60,000 nucleotides of DNA from Bolinopsis microptera (taxonomy: Eukaryota > Ctenophora > Tentaculata > Lobata > Bolinopsidae). This document shows positions 46,030 through 56,731 of this stretch, piece after piece (position 1 is the first letter of the stretch; the number at the start of each line of letters is the position of its first letter). The stretch lies in the NCBI RefSeq assembly GCF_026151205.1, contig NC_087082.1, forward strand, positions 19,804,494-19,864,493, written 5' to 3'. A program made the position numbers and the translations under genes. The notes under the pieces were generated by a model, which saw only the letters and a program-made list of their open reading frames with translations, had not been told where the DNA came from and ran no database searches.

Positions 46030-46372
46030 TGTTTCATACTATTATATCACAGAATTATCCTGCTGTTGAAATATTGACAGAAAGGAAAGGTGTTTAGAAG
46101 TCGAATTGCTACAACTTCAGAATTCAGATTAAATAACAATTGTATAACTTCAGATTGGAGGACGGTCTATGGAAGGATATAGGAATTAAGCTTACTTCAC
46201 AGCTATACTCTACAAAAGTACCTTCAGGGAATAAGACGTCAACATCAATCTTGTTTATATCAATGATTGTGGACATTACTTTTGTATTCTTTGTAATTTA
46301 ATTCTCTTACGTTGTATTCTCTTAATACACTGCGTTTGCTAGAATTCTTGTGTGTAAGCTTTAGAACTCTAG

Positions 46373-46684
46373 ATGTCAAACACAGATTTACGGCCAAGTG
46401 TCAACCCGGGGTTTGAAGCACGTTATACCAGTTTCAACTTTTATCAGACTGATCCATCGATTTCAGCTATGACATTTTTAGTTCTGATTAAACAAATGGT
46501 TTTTATTACATTGTTAATTACATTAAAATACAGTTTGATGTTTAAAACGGAGCATATGAAAGTTTTTTATCTTGTAAAACCTCGCCTAATCGACGAAGTT
46601 ACAGTCAGATCGAAAATTAGAAATAGCTTATTTTTAAAAGCAGCTGAAAGTGCTATTTTCAGAACCTGGTGGATATTAGTCTAA
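46373..46684 (+). CDS. Hypothetical 103-codon ORF with one hydrophobic segment
   Basis: Opens with ATG and ends TAA. Residues 32-57 (MTFLVLIKQMVFITLLITLKY) are hydrophobic enough for one membrane helix; the rest is basic. No family is recognised. It lies inside the 7.4-kb element with no neighbouring coding sequence, and may be an exon remnant or chance. Confidence 0.2.
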   Translation: MSNTDLRPSVNPGFEARYTSFNFYQTDPSISAMTFLVLIKQMVFITLLITLKYSLMFKTEHMKVFYLVKPRLIDEVTVRSKIRNSLFLKAAESAIFRTWWILV

Positions 46685-47585
46685 AGATTCGTTGGAATTT
46701 ATTACACTGACCATGACATAAGATCCAAATTCCAAACTGGGTGTTAGGGAAATACGGCGGACTAAATGTTATTTTACATCTTCCCCGTCACTGATCACTG
46801 TCACATTTAAAGCTGCAAATGGTCTATTTGTTATGCCAACTAACACCAGAACAAACAGAGATGAGAGAACTTGTTAAAGTTCAAATTTAGCCCCGTAAAA
46901 CTCAATGTATGTTATGTAACAGCGGACGGCCAATGTAATGTTCTTACAGGATCGTTGACATATTACGTAATCACGTCCTGAACAAGGTTTAATTTGACCC
47001 CCCCCCCCTCTCGGTGATTCCGTATTATGTGAACGACCACTTTATAGCAACATTTATCATAGCAGCTTGTTTTTAAATCACTGTTTCTTATGATACAAGT
47101 TTCGTTACCATTCGTATCACACATAGTAATGAATGACGTATAGTAGTATTACTCGTCGGGAAAAACCCTGGTTCTTTTTGTAGTATTTGTGCGGAACGCG
47201 CTTGCGCCGAATCAAAAATATGTGTGAAAGTTTTTCTTGCGCGCATTTACTGTGACATAATGTGTCACGTGATAATCTGAAACTTTGAATAGTCATAACA
47301 CCAAGAGATAGGCAACAGAGGTAAATCTGGCTACGTAATATCGTCAAGTAGGTATCTAGGAGTTTTGTGAATATTTTGAAATCAAATTCGAGCGGGTATT
47401 TTGTGATTTAGCGAGGTGCGCGGAAAAAAGCAAATAACCGTCAGCACATGGCCATACAGCCTCCATAGTGGCATCTGAGATCGGCTATTGATGCGGCACT
47501 ACTTACTAGTCCATAAAACAATCATCTCAGGAGCCTAGGGGCTCCAGCAGAAGAGTGCCTTATTTGCCCGTAAGAGCCTCTACTA

Positions 47586-48157
47586 CACGGGGATTTAACT
47601 GTTTCGTCCGTCTTCGCAAAGTCTCTGAAAGCATTCAATGCAGTCACATTTTTCTTCAGGGTGTTTTCGGGAACGGTGTTGGTGAGAAACCGGGAAACAA
47701 TCTTTTCCATTTCAAGCTCTCGATTTGCAGAGTGGGTCCGAGTTGAACTTGATGGGGTCTGATCAGATGGGGGAGTTGACTTCTTTCCATACAGAATGTT
47801 TGAAATGGAGAACTGTCCAGTTGCACTATCTTCTGATAATTCTTCTCGAGGGAATAGTGAGTCATGGGAGGCATTCAACAGAGCCTGATTCATCAAGCTG
47901 ACAGAACGGTCGTGTGCTGAGATCAAAGTGCTCGCCCTGGTTGACCTTGGAGTGCTCGCCCTGATTGACCTTGGAGTGCTCTGAGGAATCTGTGTGGAGG
48001 GGATCAAGTCTGATATTCCAACATCAAAGTTTCCGGGGCAGAAAGGACGACGGTCAGCTAAACTACACAAATTATCAATGTCCGGATCAAAATCGGAGTC
48101 TCCCTGGTCGGGAAGTTGAGAGGGGGTTGGAACATAATCAGGGTCACAATCAGACAT
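47586..48157 (-). CDS. Tyrosine recombinase gene, exon 1 (N-terminal region)
   Basis: ATG at 48157 begins a 190-codon stretch that stays open until the insertion point. The N-terminus is acidic (MSDCDPDYVPTPSQ), followed by a Ser/Thr/Pro-rich low-complexity region, including a short tandem of STPRSTRA at about 59-80. A predicted helix ENTLKKNVTALNAFRDFAK starts the core-binding domain. The intact gene would total 535 codons including stop (572+101+271+300+361 nt = 1605), which is the best evidence that the exon model and insertion boundaries are right. By similarity the product is a Crypton/DUF3504 (KIAA1958-like) recombinase that would cut and rejoin DNA through a covalent Tyr intermediate. 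The gene is bracketed by cloverleaf blocks. Confidence 0.85.
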
Positions 48158-48347
48158 CTCGTTTAAGTGACCTCAGAGGTCAAATTCAACAAACTGGTTC
48201 TATCGCTGAGCTCCGAACAATTATGTGGCTGGGCAGGAAGTGAGCGGAAATCCAGGCAGAGGGGGGAAACGGAAACGTGAAAGTGAAAGCGATCCCTAAT
48301 TAGAGTCGGCCCGGTATAGGCAACTGCCACCTAGTACACTGCTCAGT

Positions 48348-48427
48348 CACGTGACATCAAATTCGTCTAATAGCGCGTAGATGCGCTCGCACGAGTAGGT
48401 CACGTGACATACAAGAGCAGTCACGTG
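48348..48427 (-). promoter_or_regulatory. Three E-boxes upstream of the recombinase
   Basis: CACGTG occurs at 48348-48353, 48401-48406 and 48422-48427, the first two within an identical GTCACGTGACAT. They lie 190-270 bp upstream of the recombinase ATG on its strand, where a promoter is expected. USF/MITF-type bHLH factors recognise this motif. Also present is a short GCGCGTAG repeat. Confidence 0.45.
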
Positions 48428-48607
48428 CGCGCGTAGCAGACATGTTCCCACGCGAATAGACATACTGAAACCTTTTTGAATAAAAAACCAAACTGTATTG
48501 AATTAGAAACCGAATCCAACTTTAACAAGGTAGGTAAATTAAAGTTACTAAGACAATGAACCAAGCGATTAGAATACCTCAACGATTATCATCGTATCGG
48601 GCAGTTA

Positions 48608-48960
48608 TGAAAGTGAAAGTGCTCCGGGCTGTATTGTTACTTGTCACGTTATGTGTCGTCTGCTCGCGTGCTATATTTTAAGCGGGCTGGACGCGCACTG
48701 TGTCTTGTTACATCGGGCTGCGAGAGGTCAGAAGACAAAATATAGCCCGCTGGTGGATATATATACATATCACCGGAGACTCGCGGGCGGAACAAAATAT
48801 TGCACGCGCACGCGCGTGCAATATTTCATATGTCCCCGAGGGCGCTAGCCAGAGGAGGACATATTTTCGTATAGCACGGAGGGCCCATCGGGCCCGAGTG
48901 CTATACGATATTTCCGCCCGCGGGTCGAGGTGATGTGGATTATATCCACCAGCGTGAGCT
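48608..48960. repeat. Cloverleaf palindromic element, copy C (A-type), with leader
   Basis: The leader AGTGCTCCGGGCTGTATTG is followed by a cloverleaf nearly identical to copy A in all three arms, here with a longer, cleaner base to the outer stem: GCTGGTGGATATA/TATATCCACCAGC. It starts about 450 bp upstream of the recombinase ATG. Confidence 0.85.
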
Positions 48961-48989
48961 TTTTCTTGCAGATATTAGTTTTTACGATA

Positions 48990-49047
48990 GTTCCGCCCTC
49001 ATGGCGAGGAATGATATCGTGTATATCCATGAGCGGGCGCTTTACAG
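48990..49047. repeat. Detached 3' half of a B-type cloverleaf
   Basis: From TACGATAGTTCCGCCCTCATGGCGAGG to ATGAGCGGGCGCTT this matches the right side of copy B (about 38245-38313) but lacks its arms and left side. It sits directly after copy C with a ~30-bp junction. Confidence 0.85.
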
Positions 49048-49727
49048 TTTTCAACAATCATAGCAAATAGAAGTAAAAGATTTCGAACTAAAGCTGCAAA
49101 TTTAATAGAAAATCATGCTTTAGCCTTTGGTGTAAGATGCAGAACAGGGCAACATTACTGATTATATAACACGATAGAAGAATTGAAATCCCACGTACTA
49201 TAATGGTATTACACACCAACCATATTGATGAACAGTCAACGGGATGTCAATCATTAACATAGATTAAAAATTGTGTATCTCCGTCAATCCATACTACGAG
49301 TAACACAGAATTCCTGTTACCATGACAATACGTCAGATGTACAATGATAGTTAATCAGTACACAGTGTGTAGGGCCGGTCAAACAATAAATTCAGCTAAT
49401 TAAACTATCAAAAAGAGTGCTCGCCATAACTTTAACAACTGTGTAACTATAAACTGAATGCCATCTGCAGTTACAAAGAGAGCTCAAGATAACGAAGCAC
49501 GAAGGGACATTGAATATATATATATATATATATATTTTACGTTGAGTAAAAGATCAAATTCATAACATCAATATTAGTGGTAGACGGTATAGTTTCAAAA
49601 CAAAAAACAGGGCAAAATTTCTTTCGGGAACACAATAGAATTACACGTAAAATTCCGGCCTAAAATTTCAAGAATTATTACTCGAAATAGCTTGAGCAAT
49701 TAATATTATAGAAATGGAAATCAGTCG
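49048..49727. other. Non-coding interval with (AT)n
   Basis: No counterpart exists in block 1. It contains an (AT)-dinucleotide run at about 49515-49535. No gene is recognised. Confidence 0.5.
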
Positions 49728-49940
49728 AAATAAACAATGGAGCGTGTATGGTGTATGGTGTATAAACATCAACTCTAGACTTAAAGTCGCCACTAATTGT
49801 TGCAACCATGGTAACACGTCACGTGTTCAATGTCAGCCAATCATATTGCACTGCGTGGTATAGGGACTGAGGCCGATAAGTGATATAGTGCATTCCTTGA
49901 GCCGTGGGAACCATTGGCATTAAGATGTAGTGTCAGTGAC
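49728..49940. repeat. Inter-cloverleaf segment, block 2
   Basis: Counterpart of 37545-37760: ATAAACAATGGAGCGTGTA, GTCGCCACTAATTGTTGCAACC, and CCATGGTAACACGTCACGTG. It precedes the left half of a B-type cloverleaf, as in block 1. Confidence 0.8.
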
Positions 49941-50007
49941 ATAAATATGGTGTACGTGTCTTGTAATAGTTAAAGTTTAATAGTTTAGGTCCCAAAAATT
50001 TGTTTGA

Positions 50008-50162
50008 AAGTGAAAGTGCTCCGGGCTATATTGCTACTGGTCAAATTAAATGTCACTTGTTAGCGGGCTATATCATGAGCGGGCTGTAGAGATATCGGGC
50101 CCTTTGACAGCGGGCTGGTGAGAGCCCGCTATGCGAAAAAGCGCACGCTAGTGGATATATAT
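50008..50162. repeat. Left half of a B-type cloverleaf (copy D)
   Basis: Leader and left outer stem of copy B, from GAAAGTGAAAGTGCTCCGGGCT through AGCGGGCTGGTGAGAGCCCGCT to GTGGATATATAT. It then breaks off in an AT run at the start of the next repeat family. Together with 48990-49047 it accounts for both flanks of one B-type element. Confidence 0.85.
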
Positions 50163-50171
50163 ATATATATA

Positions 50172-50640
50172 AGTCAAACCTGCCTAAGCTAGAGAGCCAT
50201 GGCAGGGCCAGCAAGCAAGGCCCGAACCAAAACACACTGAGCCGACTGGGTATAAAAATAACAATATGGAAAAATAGTAACCATAATAAAAGTATAAAGA
50301 TAGTAAAGGAGGGACCGAAGAGTGTTCCTGTATGTTGGGTGTTCTTCTTTATTGAGGGTGGGCGTGAATATTGTAGGTTTATAACCTACCAGGACGCACG
50401 CCGAGTTGGACGCGGTCCTAATATATATGGAACAGATATTTTACGAGTATCACCCGTTAACGTGGATATCCAGTGCTTCATTTCTTTAAGAGTTTAAGGT
50501 AGGTTTTTATCTTGTGGACGTATTGTTCTGTGTAATGAAGGGGTTAATGGGATCAATAATTAAAAAATTGAATGCAAGTCATTGATATAATATGTTCTAT
50601 GAGCGATAATGGTGAGTCAAGTAGTCACTTGTTAGACTCC
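50172..50640. repeat. Leader segment L, copy 1
   Basis: Starts AAGTCAAACCTGCCTAAGC and ends at GACTCCGCCGAATAAC. It recurs in shortened form at 53830-54210 (an internal ~100 bp is missing there). Each copy immediately precedes a run of the ~1.05-kb tandem units. A 115-codon - strand frame in the second copy (54188-53841) is not preserved in the first and is not called. Confidence 0.85.
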
Positions 50641-51664
50641 GCCGAATAACAATGTCTTCTAAATGATACAAAGGGCTTAAGAAGGACAATAACCATGTTT
50701 CCCCCTCAAGTTGTTGAGGTCACAAAACAATGTACCGGGCACTCTATCGTGTAAATTCCGATATACATGTACTGCATAAAAGCAAAAAGAATTGAGTGAT
50801 CTATATAATCATGTGTTTATACACCCATCCGGTGTGCGAACACGGGAAAGTTCATCATCATGAGAATCTGCAATCTTAGGCATCATGAAGAAGTGTCTGT
50901 TCAAAGTATGCTGCGAGCAGTCTAGAGCTTACAACTACTCAGTAAGTCAGTACACGCTCAACCATCCAGGCACCAAGTTGTAACGTAACAACTAGGCAAA
51001 ATTTGTGGACACCTTTGAGCACTTAGAAAGAAGCTTTCCGAAAAATTTGGAGCATATCCAATCATCAGACATTAAGTTAATTCTCAAATTAGCTGCTGTT
51101 TTGGCTCCAAATCCGCGCATCATTAAATATGGCACTATGACGGAACTCACTGATCATTCCAAATAAGTATAACAAATTTTATGGTACAACATTTTTAAAA
51201 ATCCGACCAAGTTTAATTTTATCTCCTTTCATGTCCTGCTCACAACTCAGGCAGGACAATTATAGCCATATAACTGAAACCGGGGGACTCCCCTCAGTGT
51301 TATTTGCTGAACTGAACCCAGTGTATCGATAACACTTACATTGTTAGACACCATGCAAAAACATTATTTTAGTACGTTGTTTTACAAAAATAGCATAACT
51401 ACAGTAAATTCTTTGACAGGCAGGACAGCGAGATACTTCGTCATCATAGTTGTTGAGTGCTTATGAATCTATCTCAAGGTTTCTCAGTAGACCAAACAGA
51501 TAGTTGTTACTGTAGATAGGTTCCGACAAAAAAAATGCTGCGGCCCGCCCTCTCGCCTAGTCACTTATATATATATTTAATACTTTCAACACTACTATAT
51601 AACAAATAATTTGAGAATTGATGTTGATAAATCAAAATGATGCGAAGAATTACGAGGATTTAGT

Positions 51665-51742
51665 CAAAACCGTTGAATAACTATGTCTACTAAATGATAC
51701 ATCTATGTATCATTTAGTAGACATAGTTATTCAACGGTTTTG
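51665..51742. repeat. Perfect palindrome, 38-bp arms, 2-nt spacer
   Basis: Left arm 51665-51702 (CAAAACCGTTGAATAACTAT...) is the exact reverse complement of 51705-51742, checked base by base. It sits at the junction of tandem units 1 and 2; the other junctions carry only a single arm. Confidence 0.95.
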
Positions 51743-52991
51743 AATAGGGCTTAAGAAGGACAATAACCATGCCTCCCCCTCAAGTTGTTGAGGTCACAAA
51801 ACAACGTACCGGGCACTCTATCGTGTAATTTTCAATATACATGTACTGCATATAAGCAAAAAGAATTGAGTGATCTATATAATCATGTGCTTATACACCC
51901 ATTCGGTGTGCAAATATTGGAACGTTCATCATCATGAGAATCTGCAATCTTAGGCATCATGAAGAAGTGTCTCTTCAAAGTATGCTGCGAGCAGTTTAGA
52001 GCTTACAACTACTCAGTAAGTCAGTACACCCTCAACCATCCAGGCACCAAGTTGTAACGTTACAACTAAGCAACATTTTTGGACACCTTTGAGCACTTAA
52101 AAAGAAGCTTTCCGAAAAATTTGGAGCATATCCAATCATCAGACATTAAGTTAATGCTCAAATTAGCTGCTGTTTTGGCTCCAAAATCCGCGCATCATTA
52201 AATATGGCACTATGACGGAACTCACTGATCATTCCAAATAAGTATAACAAATTTTATGGTACAACATTTTTAAAAATCCGACCAAGTTTAATTTTATCTC
52301 CTTTCATGTCCTGCTCACAACTCAGGCAGGACAATTATAGCCATATAACTGAAACCGGGGGACTCTCCTCAGTGTTATTTGCTGAACTGTACCCAGTGTA
52401 CCGATAACACTTACATTGTTAGACACCATGCAAAAACATTATTTTAGTACGTTGTTTTACAAAGATAGCATAACTACAGTAAATTCTTTGACAGGCAGGA
52501 CAGAGAGATATTTCGTCATCATTGTTGTTGAGTGCTTATGGATCTACTTCAAGGTTTCTCAGTAGACCAAACAGACAGTTGTTACTGTAGATAGGTTCCG
52601 ACAAAAAAGTGCTGCGGCCCGCCCACTCGCCTAGTCACTTATATATATATATTTAATACTTTCAACACTACTATATAACAAATAATTTGAGAATTGATGT
52701 TAATAAATCAAAATGATGCGAAGAATTACGAGGATTTAGTAAAAACCGTTGAATAACTATGTCTACTAAATGATACATAGGGCTTAAGAAGGACAATAAC
52801 CATGTTTCCCCCTCAAGTTGTTGAGGTCACAAAACAATGTACCGGGCACTCTATCGTGTAAATTCCGATATACATGTACTGCATAAAAGCAAAAAGAATT
52901 GAGTGATCTATATAATCATGTGTTTATACACCCATTCGGTGTGTGAATAAGGGAAAGTTCATCATCATGAGAATCTGCAATCTTAGGCATC

Positions 52992-53090
52992 ATGAAGAAG
53001 TGTCTGTTCAAAGTATGCTGCGAGCAGTTTAGAGCTTACAACTACTCAGTAAGTCAGTACACGCTCAACCATCCAGGCACCAAGTTGTAA
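52992..53090 (+). CDS. 32-codon small ORF repeated in each tandem unit
   Basis: Begins MKKCLFKVCCEQF and ends HPGTKL. The ORF is open in all five copies: 50885, 51959, 52992, 54445 and 55458. The fifth copy has four amino-acid changes but keeps length and stop. In two copies the stop lies within a TTGTAACGTTACAA palindrome. Conservation may merely reflect recent duplication, so coding status is doubtful. Confidence 0.2.
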   Translation: MKKCLFKVCCEQFRAYNYSVSQYTLNHPGTKL

Positions 53091-53829
53091 CGTAACAACT
53101 AGGCAAAATTTGTGGACACCTTTGAGCACTTAAAAAGAAGCTTTCCGAAAAATTTGGAGCATATCCAATCATCAGACATTAAGTTAATGCTCAAATTAGC
53201 TGCTGTTTTGGCTCCAAAATCCACGCATCATTAAATATGGCACTATGACGGAACTCACTGATCATTCCAAATAAGTATAACAAATTTTATGGTACAACAT
53301 TTTTGAAAATCCGACCAAGTTTAATTTTATCTCCTTTCATGTCCTGCTCACAACTCAGGCAGGACAATTATAGCCATATAACTGAAACCGGGGGACTCCC
53401 CTCAGTGTTATTTGCTGAACTGTACCCAGTGTACCGCTTACACTTACATTGTTAGACACCATGCAAAAACATTATTTTAGTACGTTGTTTTACAAAAATA
53501 GCATAACTACAGTAAATTCTTTGACAGGCAGGACAGCGAGATACTTCGTCATCATAGTTGTTAAGTGCTTATGGATCTACCTCAAGGTTTCTCAGTAGAC
53601 CAAACAGACAGTTGTTACTGTAGATAGGTTCCGACAAAAAAAGTGCTGCGGCCCGCCCACTCGCCTAGTCACTTATATATATATTTAATACTTTCAACAC
53701 TACTATATAACAAATAATTTGAGAATTGATGTTAATAAATGATGCGAAGAATTACGAGGATCTAGTCAAAAGTCAAAACAGCTTTTTTTATTGTGTAGAA
53801 GTTCAGCAATGAAATATATATATGTATAA

Positions 53830-54210
53830 GTCAAACCTGCCTAAGCTAGAGAGCCTTGGCAGGGCCAGCAAGCAAGGCCCGAACCAAAACACACTGAGCC
53901 GACTGAGTATAAAATAACAATATGGAAAAATAGTAACCATAATAAAAGTATAAAGATAGTAAAAGAGGGATCGAAGAGTGTTCCTGTATGTTGGGTGTTC
54001 TTCTTTTCTTCTTTATTGAGGGTGGGCGTGGATATCCAGTCTTCATTTTTTAAAGGTACGTTTTTATCTTGTGGACGTATTAAGTCCTGTGTATTGAAGA
54101 AGTTAATGGGATCAATATTTAAAAAAATTGAATGCAAGTCATTAATATAATATGTTCTATGAGCGATAATGGTGAGTCGGGTAGTCACTTTTTAGACTCC
54201 GCCGAATAAC
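53830..54210. repeat. Leader segment L, copy 2
   Basis: Direct repeat of 50172-50640 lacking an internal stretch (the GAATATTGTAGGTTTATAACC region of copy 1). It splits the tandem array between units 3 and 4. Confidence 0.85.
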
Positions 54211-55575
54211 TATGTCTTCTAAATGATACAAAGGGCTTAAGAAGGACAATAACCATGTTTCCCCCTCAAGTTGTTGAGGTCACAAAACAACGTACCGGGC
54301 ACTCTATCGTGTAATTTTCAATATACATGTAGTGGATAAAAGCAAAAAGAATTGAGTGATCTATATAATCATGTGTTTGTACACCCATTCGGTGTGCGAA
54401 TAAGGGAATGTTCATCATCATGAGAATCTGCAATCTTAGGCATCATGAAGAAGTGTCTGTTCAAAGTATGCTGCGAGCAGTTTAGAGCTTACAACTACTC
54501 AGTAAGTCAGTACACGCTCAACCATCCAGGCACCAAGTTGTGACGTAACAACTAGGCAAAATTTGTGGACACCTTTGAGCACTTAAAAAGAAGCTTTCCG
54601 AAAAATTTGGAGCATATCCAATCATCAGACATTAAGTTAATTCTCAAATTAGCTGCTGTTTTGGCTCCAAAATCCGCGCATCATTAAATATGGCACTATG
54701 ACGGAACTCACTGATCATTCCAAATAAGTATAACAAATTTTATGGTACAACATTTTTAAAAATCCGACCAAGTTTAATTTTATCTCCTTTCATGTCCTGC
54801 TCACAACTCAGGCAGGACAATTATAGCCATATAACTGAAACCGGGGGACTCCCCTCAGTGTTATTTGCTGAACTGTACCCAGTGTACCGATTACACTTAC
54901 ATTGTTAGACACCATGCAAAAACATTATTTTAGTACGTTGTTTTACAAAAATAGCATAACTACAGTAAATTCTTTGACAGGCAGGACAGCGAGATACTTC
55001 GTCATCATAGTTGTTGAGTGCTTATGAATCTACCTAAAGGTTTCTCAGTAGACCAAACAGATAGTTGTTACTGTAGATAGGTTCCGACAAAAAAAAGTGC
55101 TGCGGCCCGCCCACTCGCCTAGTCACTTATATATATATTTAATACTTTCAACACTACTATATAACAAATAATTTGAGAATTGATGTTAATAAATCAAAAT
55201 GATGCGAAGAATTACGAGGATTTAGTAAAAACCGTTGAATAACTATGTAAGAAGGACAATAACCATGTTTCCCCCTCAAGTTGTTGAGGTCACAAAACAA
55301 CGTACCGGGCACTCTATCGTGTAATTTTCAATATACATGTACTGCATATAAGCAAAAAGAATTGAGTGATCTATATAATCATGTGTTTATACACCCATTC
55401 GGTGTGCGAATAGGGGAAAGTTCATGATCATCATGAGAATCTGCAATCTTAGGCATCATGAAGAAGTGTCTGTTTAGAGTATGCTGCGAGCAGTTTAGAG
55501 CTTACAACTGCTCAGTAAGTCAGTACTCGCTCAACCATCCTGGCAACAAGTTGTAACGTTACAACTTGGCAACAT

Positions 55576-56170
55576 TTTTGAACATCCTTTGCAGTTTTTT
55601 TATATTTTGTACTTATTAATTCAATTTCAAACTCTTGTGCTGCAATTTCATGATCTCTCAGCGTATGTTTGCCCATTTATAGAAAATACAATCCTGCATG
55701 GTGTACTTGTGGGCGATTCGGTTTCACAGGCGACCAAAAATCTGTTTTGGAATAATATCATAATAATATCGTGATATTTTCTATTTTCGAAAATACGTTT
55801 TCCGATTACAAAAAAGAAATTTGACGCTGTGAAAATACTAACAGACGGAGAAAATAATTCTTTTAATTCGTAGAATACCGTGCCCGACGTCAAGTTCACT
55901 AGTTGCGTTAACGTGACCAATTTGCTTTTGATAAAGGTTAATCACTTTAACATTTTTAAAGCCCTGAATCCGATGAATAACGATGGACTAGTTTTAGTAA
56001 GCCGAGCTTTGAAACATTTATAGGCGTTTAAACGGTGTCACATAAATTTATAAAATAAAAAACATACGAGTATTTAACTTGCTCGAGTACTTTTTAAAAT
56101 TAAAAGGTTAAAATCGGGGCAAAACGGCAAAGCTGACCAAATAATGAACTAAACATGTAATTCAGCAGTC
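55576..56170. other. Non-coding interval, 5' flank of the repetitive secreted-protein gene
   Basis: AT-rich with no repeats shared with the array. The promoter of the gene starting at 56171 should lie here. No TATA box at a convincing position was identified. Confidence 0.4.
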
Positions 56171-56251
56171 ATGGCTGTAACTACAGTAGTGCTCCTCACT
56201 TTCTTTGTGGCCCTGTTTGCTCCTGGCACAGCCAGGAGCCTTAACAGTGAG
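56171..56251 (+). CDS. Repetitive secreted precursor, exon 1 (signal peptide)
   Basis: ATG at 56171 opens 27 codons with a classic signal peptide (VVLLTFFVALFAPGTA, cleavage likely after GTA-R or nearby). It ends in a phase-0 donor GAG|GTGAGA. The following exons also begin in phase 0 with a TEVA/AEVA motif. The architecture (signal exon, short spacer exon, repeat exon) is that of a prepropeptide or repetitive secreted protein. Confidence 0.75.
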
Positions 56252-56500
56252 GTGAGAGTTTAAACCAGTTTATGATTTTATTTCAACAAAAAAAAACGAA
56301 AACAGAGTGATATCAACTTTATTTTTCGATTCATTATCGGTATCTTCGTTAGTTTTGAGTTATATTTTATTATAATTGCTATAAAGTTTTTAATCTTACA
56401 TGGAGTTTATTTTAGAAATTAGTCAAGATCTAAAAAAAGAGACACATCCCGAATCCGACATACAGCTTGGCATAATGTTAATGATCGTTAATTTTTTCAG

Positions 56501-56554
56501 ACGGAAGTAGCAGACCCCGAAAACGTGGCAAATGTAAAACTAGTAAAGAAAGAG
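56501..56554 (+). CDS. Repetitive secreted precursor, exon 2 (spacer)
   Basis: 54 bp, 18 residues, from TEVADPENVANV to KLVKKE, between acceptor TTTTTTCAG and donor GAG|GTAAGA. Both splice phases are 0. Its acceptor and first codons (ATTTTTTCAG|ACGGAAGTAGCA) are almost identical to those of exon 3, indicating that exon 2 and exon 3 starts arose by local duplication. It ends with a dibasic KK before E. Confidence 0.7.
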
Positions 56555-56731
56555 GTAAGAGTTTCAAATTAAAATAAACTTTATCATCTGTTCAACACTA
56601 AATTAGTTTAACAGTTGAAAATAAAAAAGTTGCACACGTGGGGATACGGCCAAATTGATGGAAGATTGTTAAAATGACTAAATATTGCTATTTTCACGAT
56701 TTTTATCAACTTTGATCGTTGATTTTTTCAG

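Larger units (their letters stand above)
40177..47585. mobile_element. 7.4-kb TIR element inserted in the recombinase exon
   Basis: Perfect 21-bp terminal inverted repeats begin TAGTAGAGGCTCTTACGG (40177-40197; reverse at 47565-47585). A 3-bp target duplication, CAC on +, lies at 40174-40176 and 47586-47588. An intron explanation was tested: available GT/AG pairs put the downstream exon out of frame, whereas excision of 7412 bp keeps it open. No transposase is recognisable within, so it is non-autonomous or degraded. The 3-bp TSD would fit the PIF/Harbinger or CACTA range, but the TIR sequence does not settle the superfamily. It contains nested older insertions. Confidence 0.8.
50641..55575. 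repeat. Tandem array of ~1.05-kb units (four full, one partial)
   Basis: Anchors of the shared string AAGAAGGACAATAACCATG at about 50680, 51754, 52787, 54240 and 55249 give periods of about 1074, 1033, 1453 (includes leader copy 2) and 1010 bp. Identity is roughly 95 percent or more by eye. Each unit carries TCAAGTTGTTGAGGTCAC, a 32-codon ORF, paired GCAGGACA motifs, and an AT run. There is no protein domain and no transposon terminus that I can prove. Confidence 0.92.

Noticed and set aside
40073-47589. The 7.4-kb interruption as a normal intron
   Set aside because: The GT and AG dinucleotides at the junctions give out-of-frame joins or immediate stops, whereas TIRs and the CAC duplication give an exact in-frame join.
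53841-54188. 115-codon - strand frame with a hydrophobic stretch
   Set aside because: The second copy of the leader segment (50172-50640) breaks the frame, so there is no sign of coding conservation.
50641-55575. CRISPR-like array
   Set aside because: Units are ~1 kb and near-identical along their whole length; there is no short repeat/unique spacer structure, and the host is an animal.
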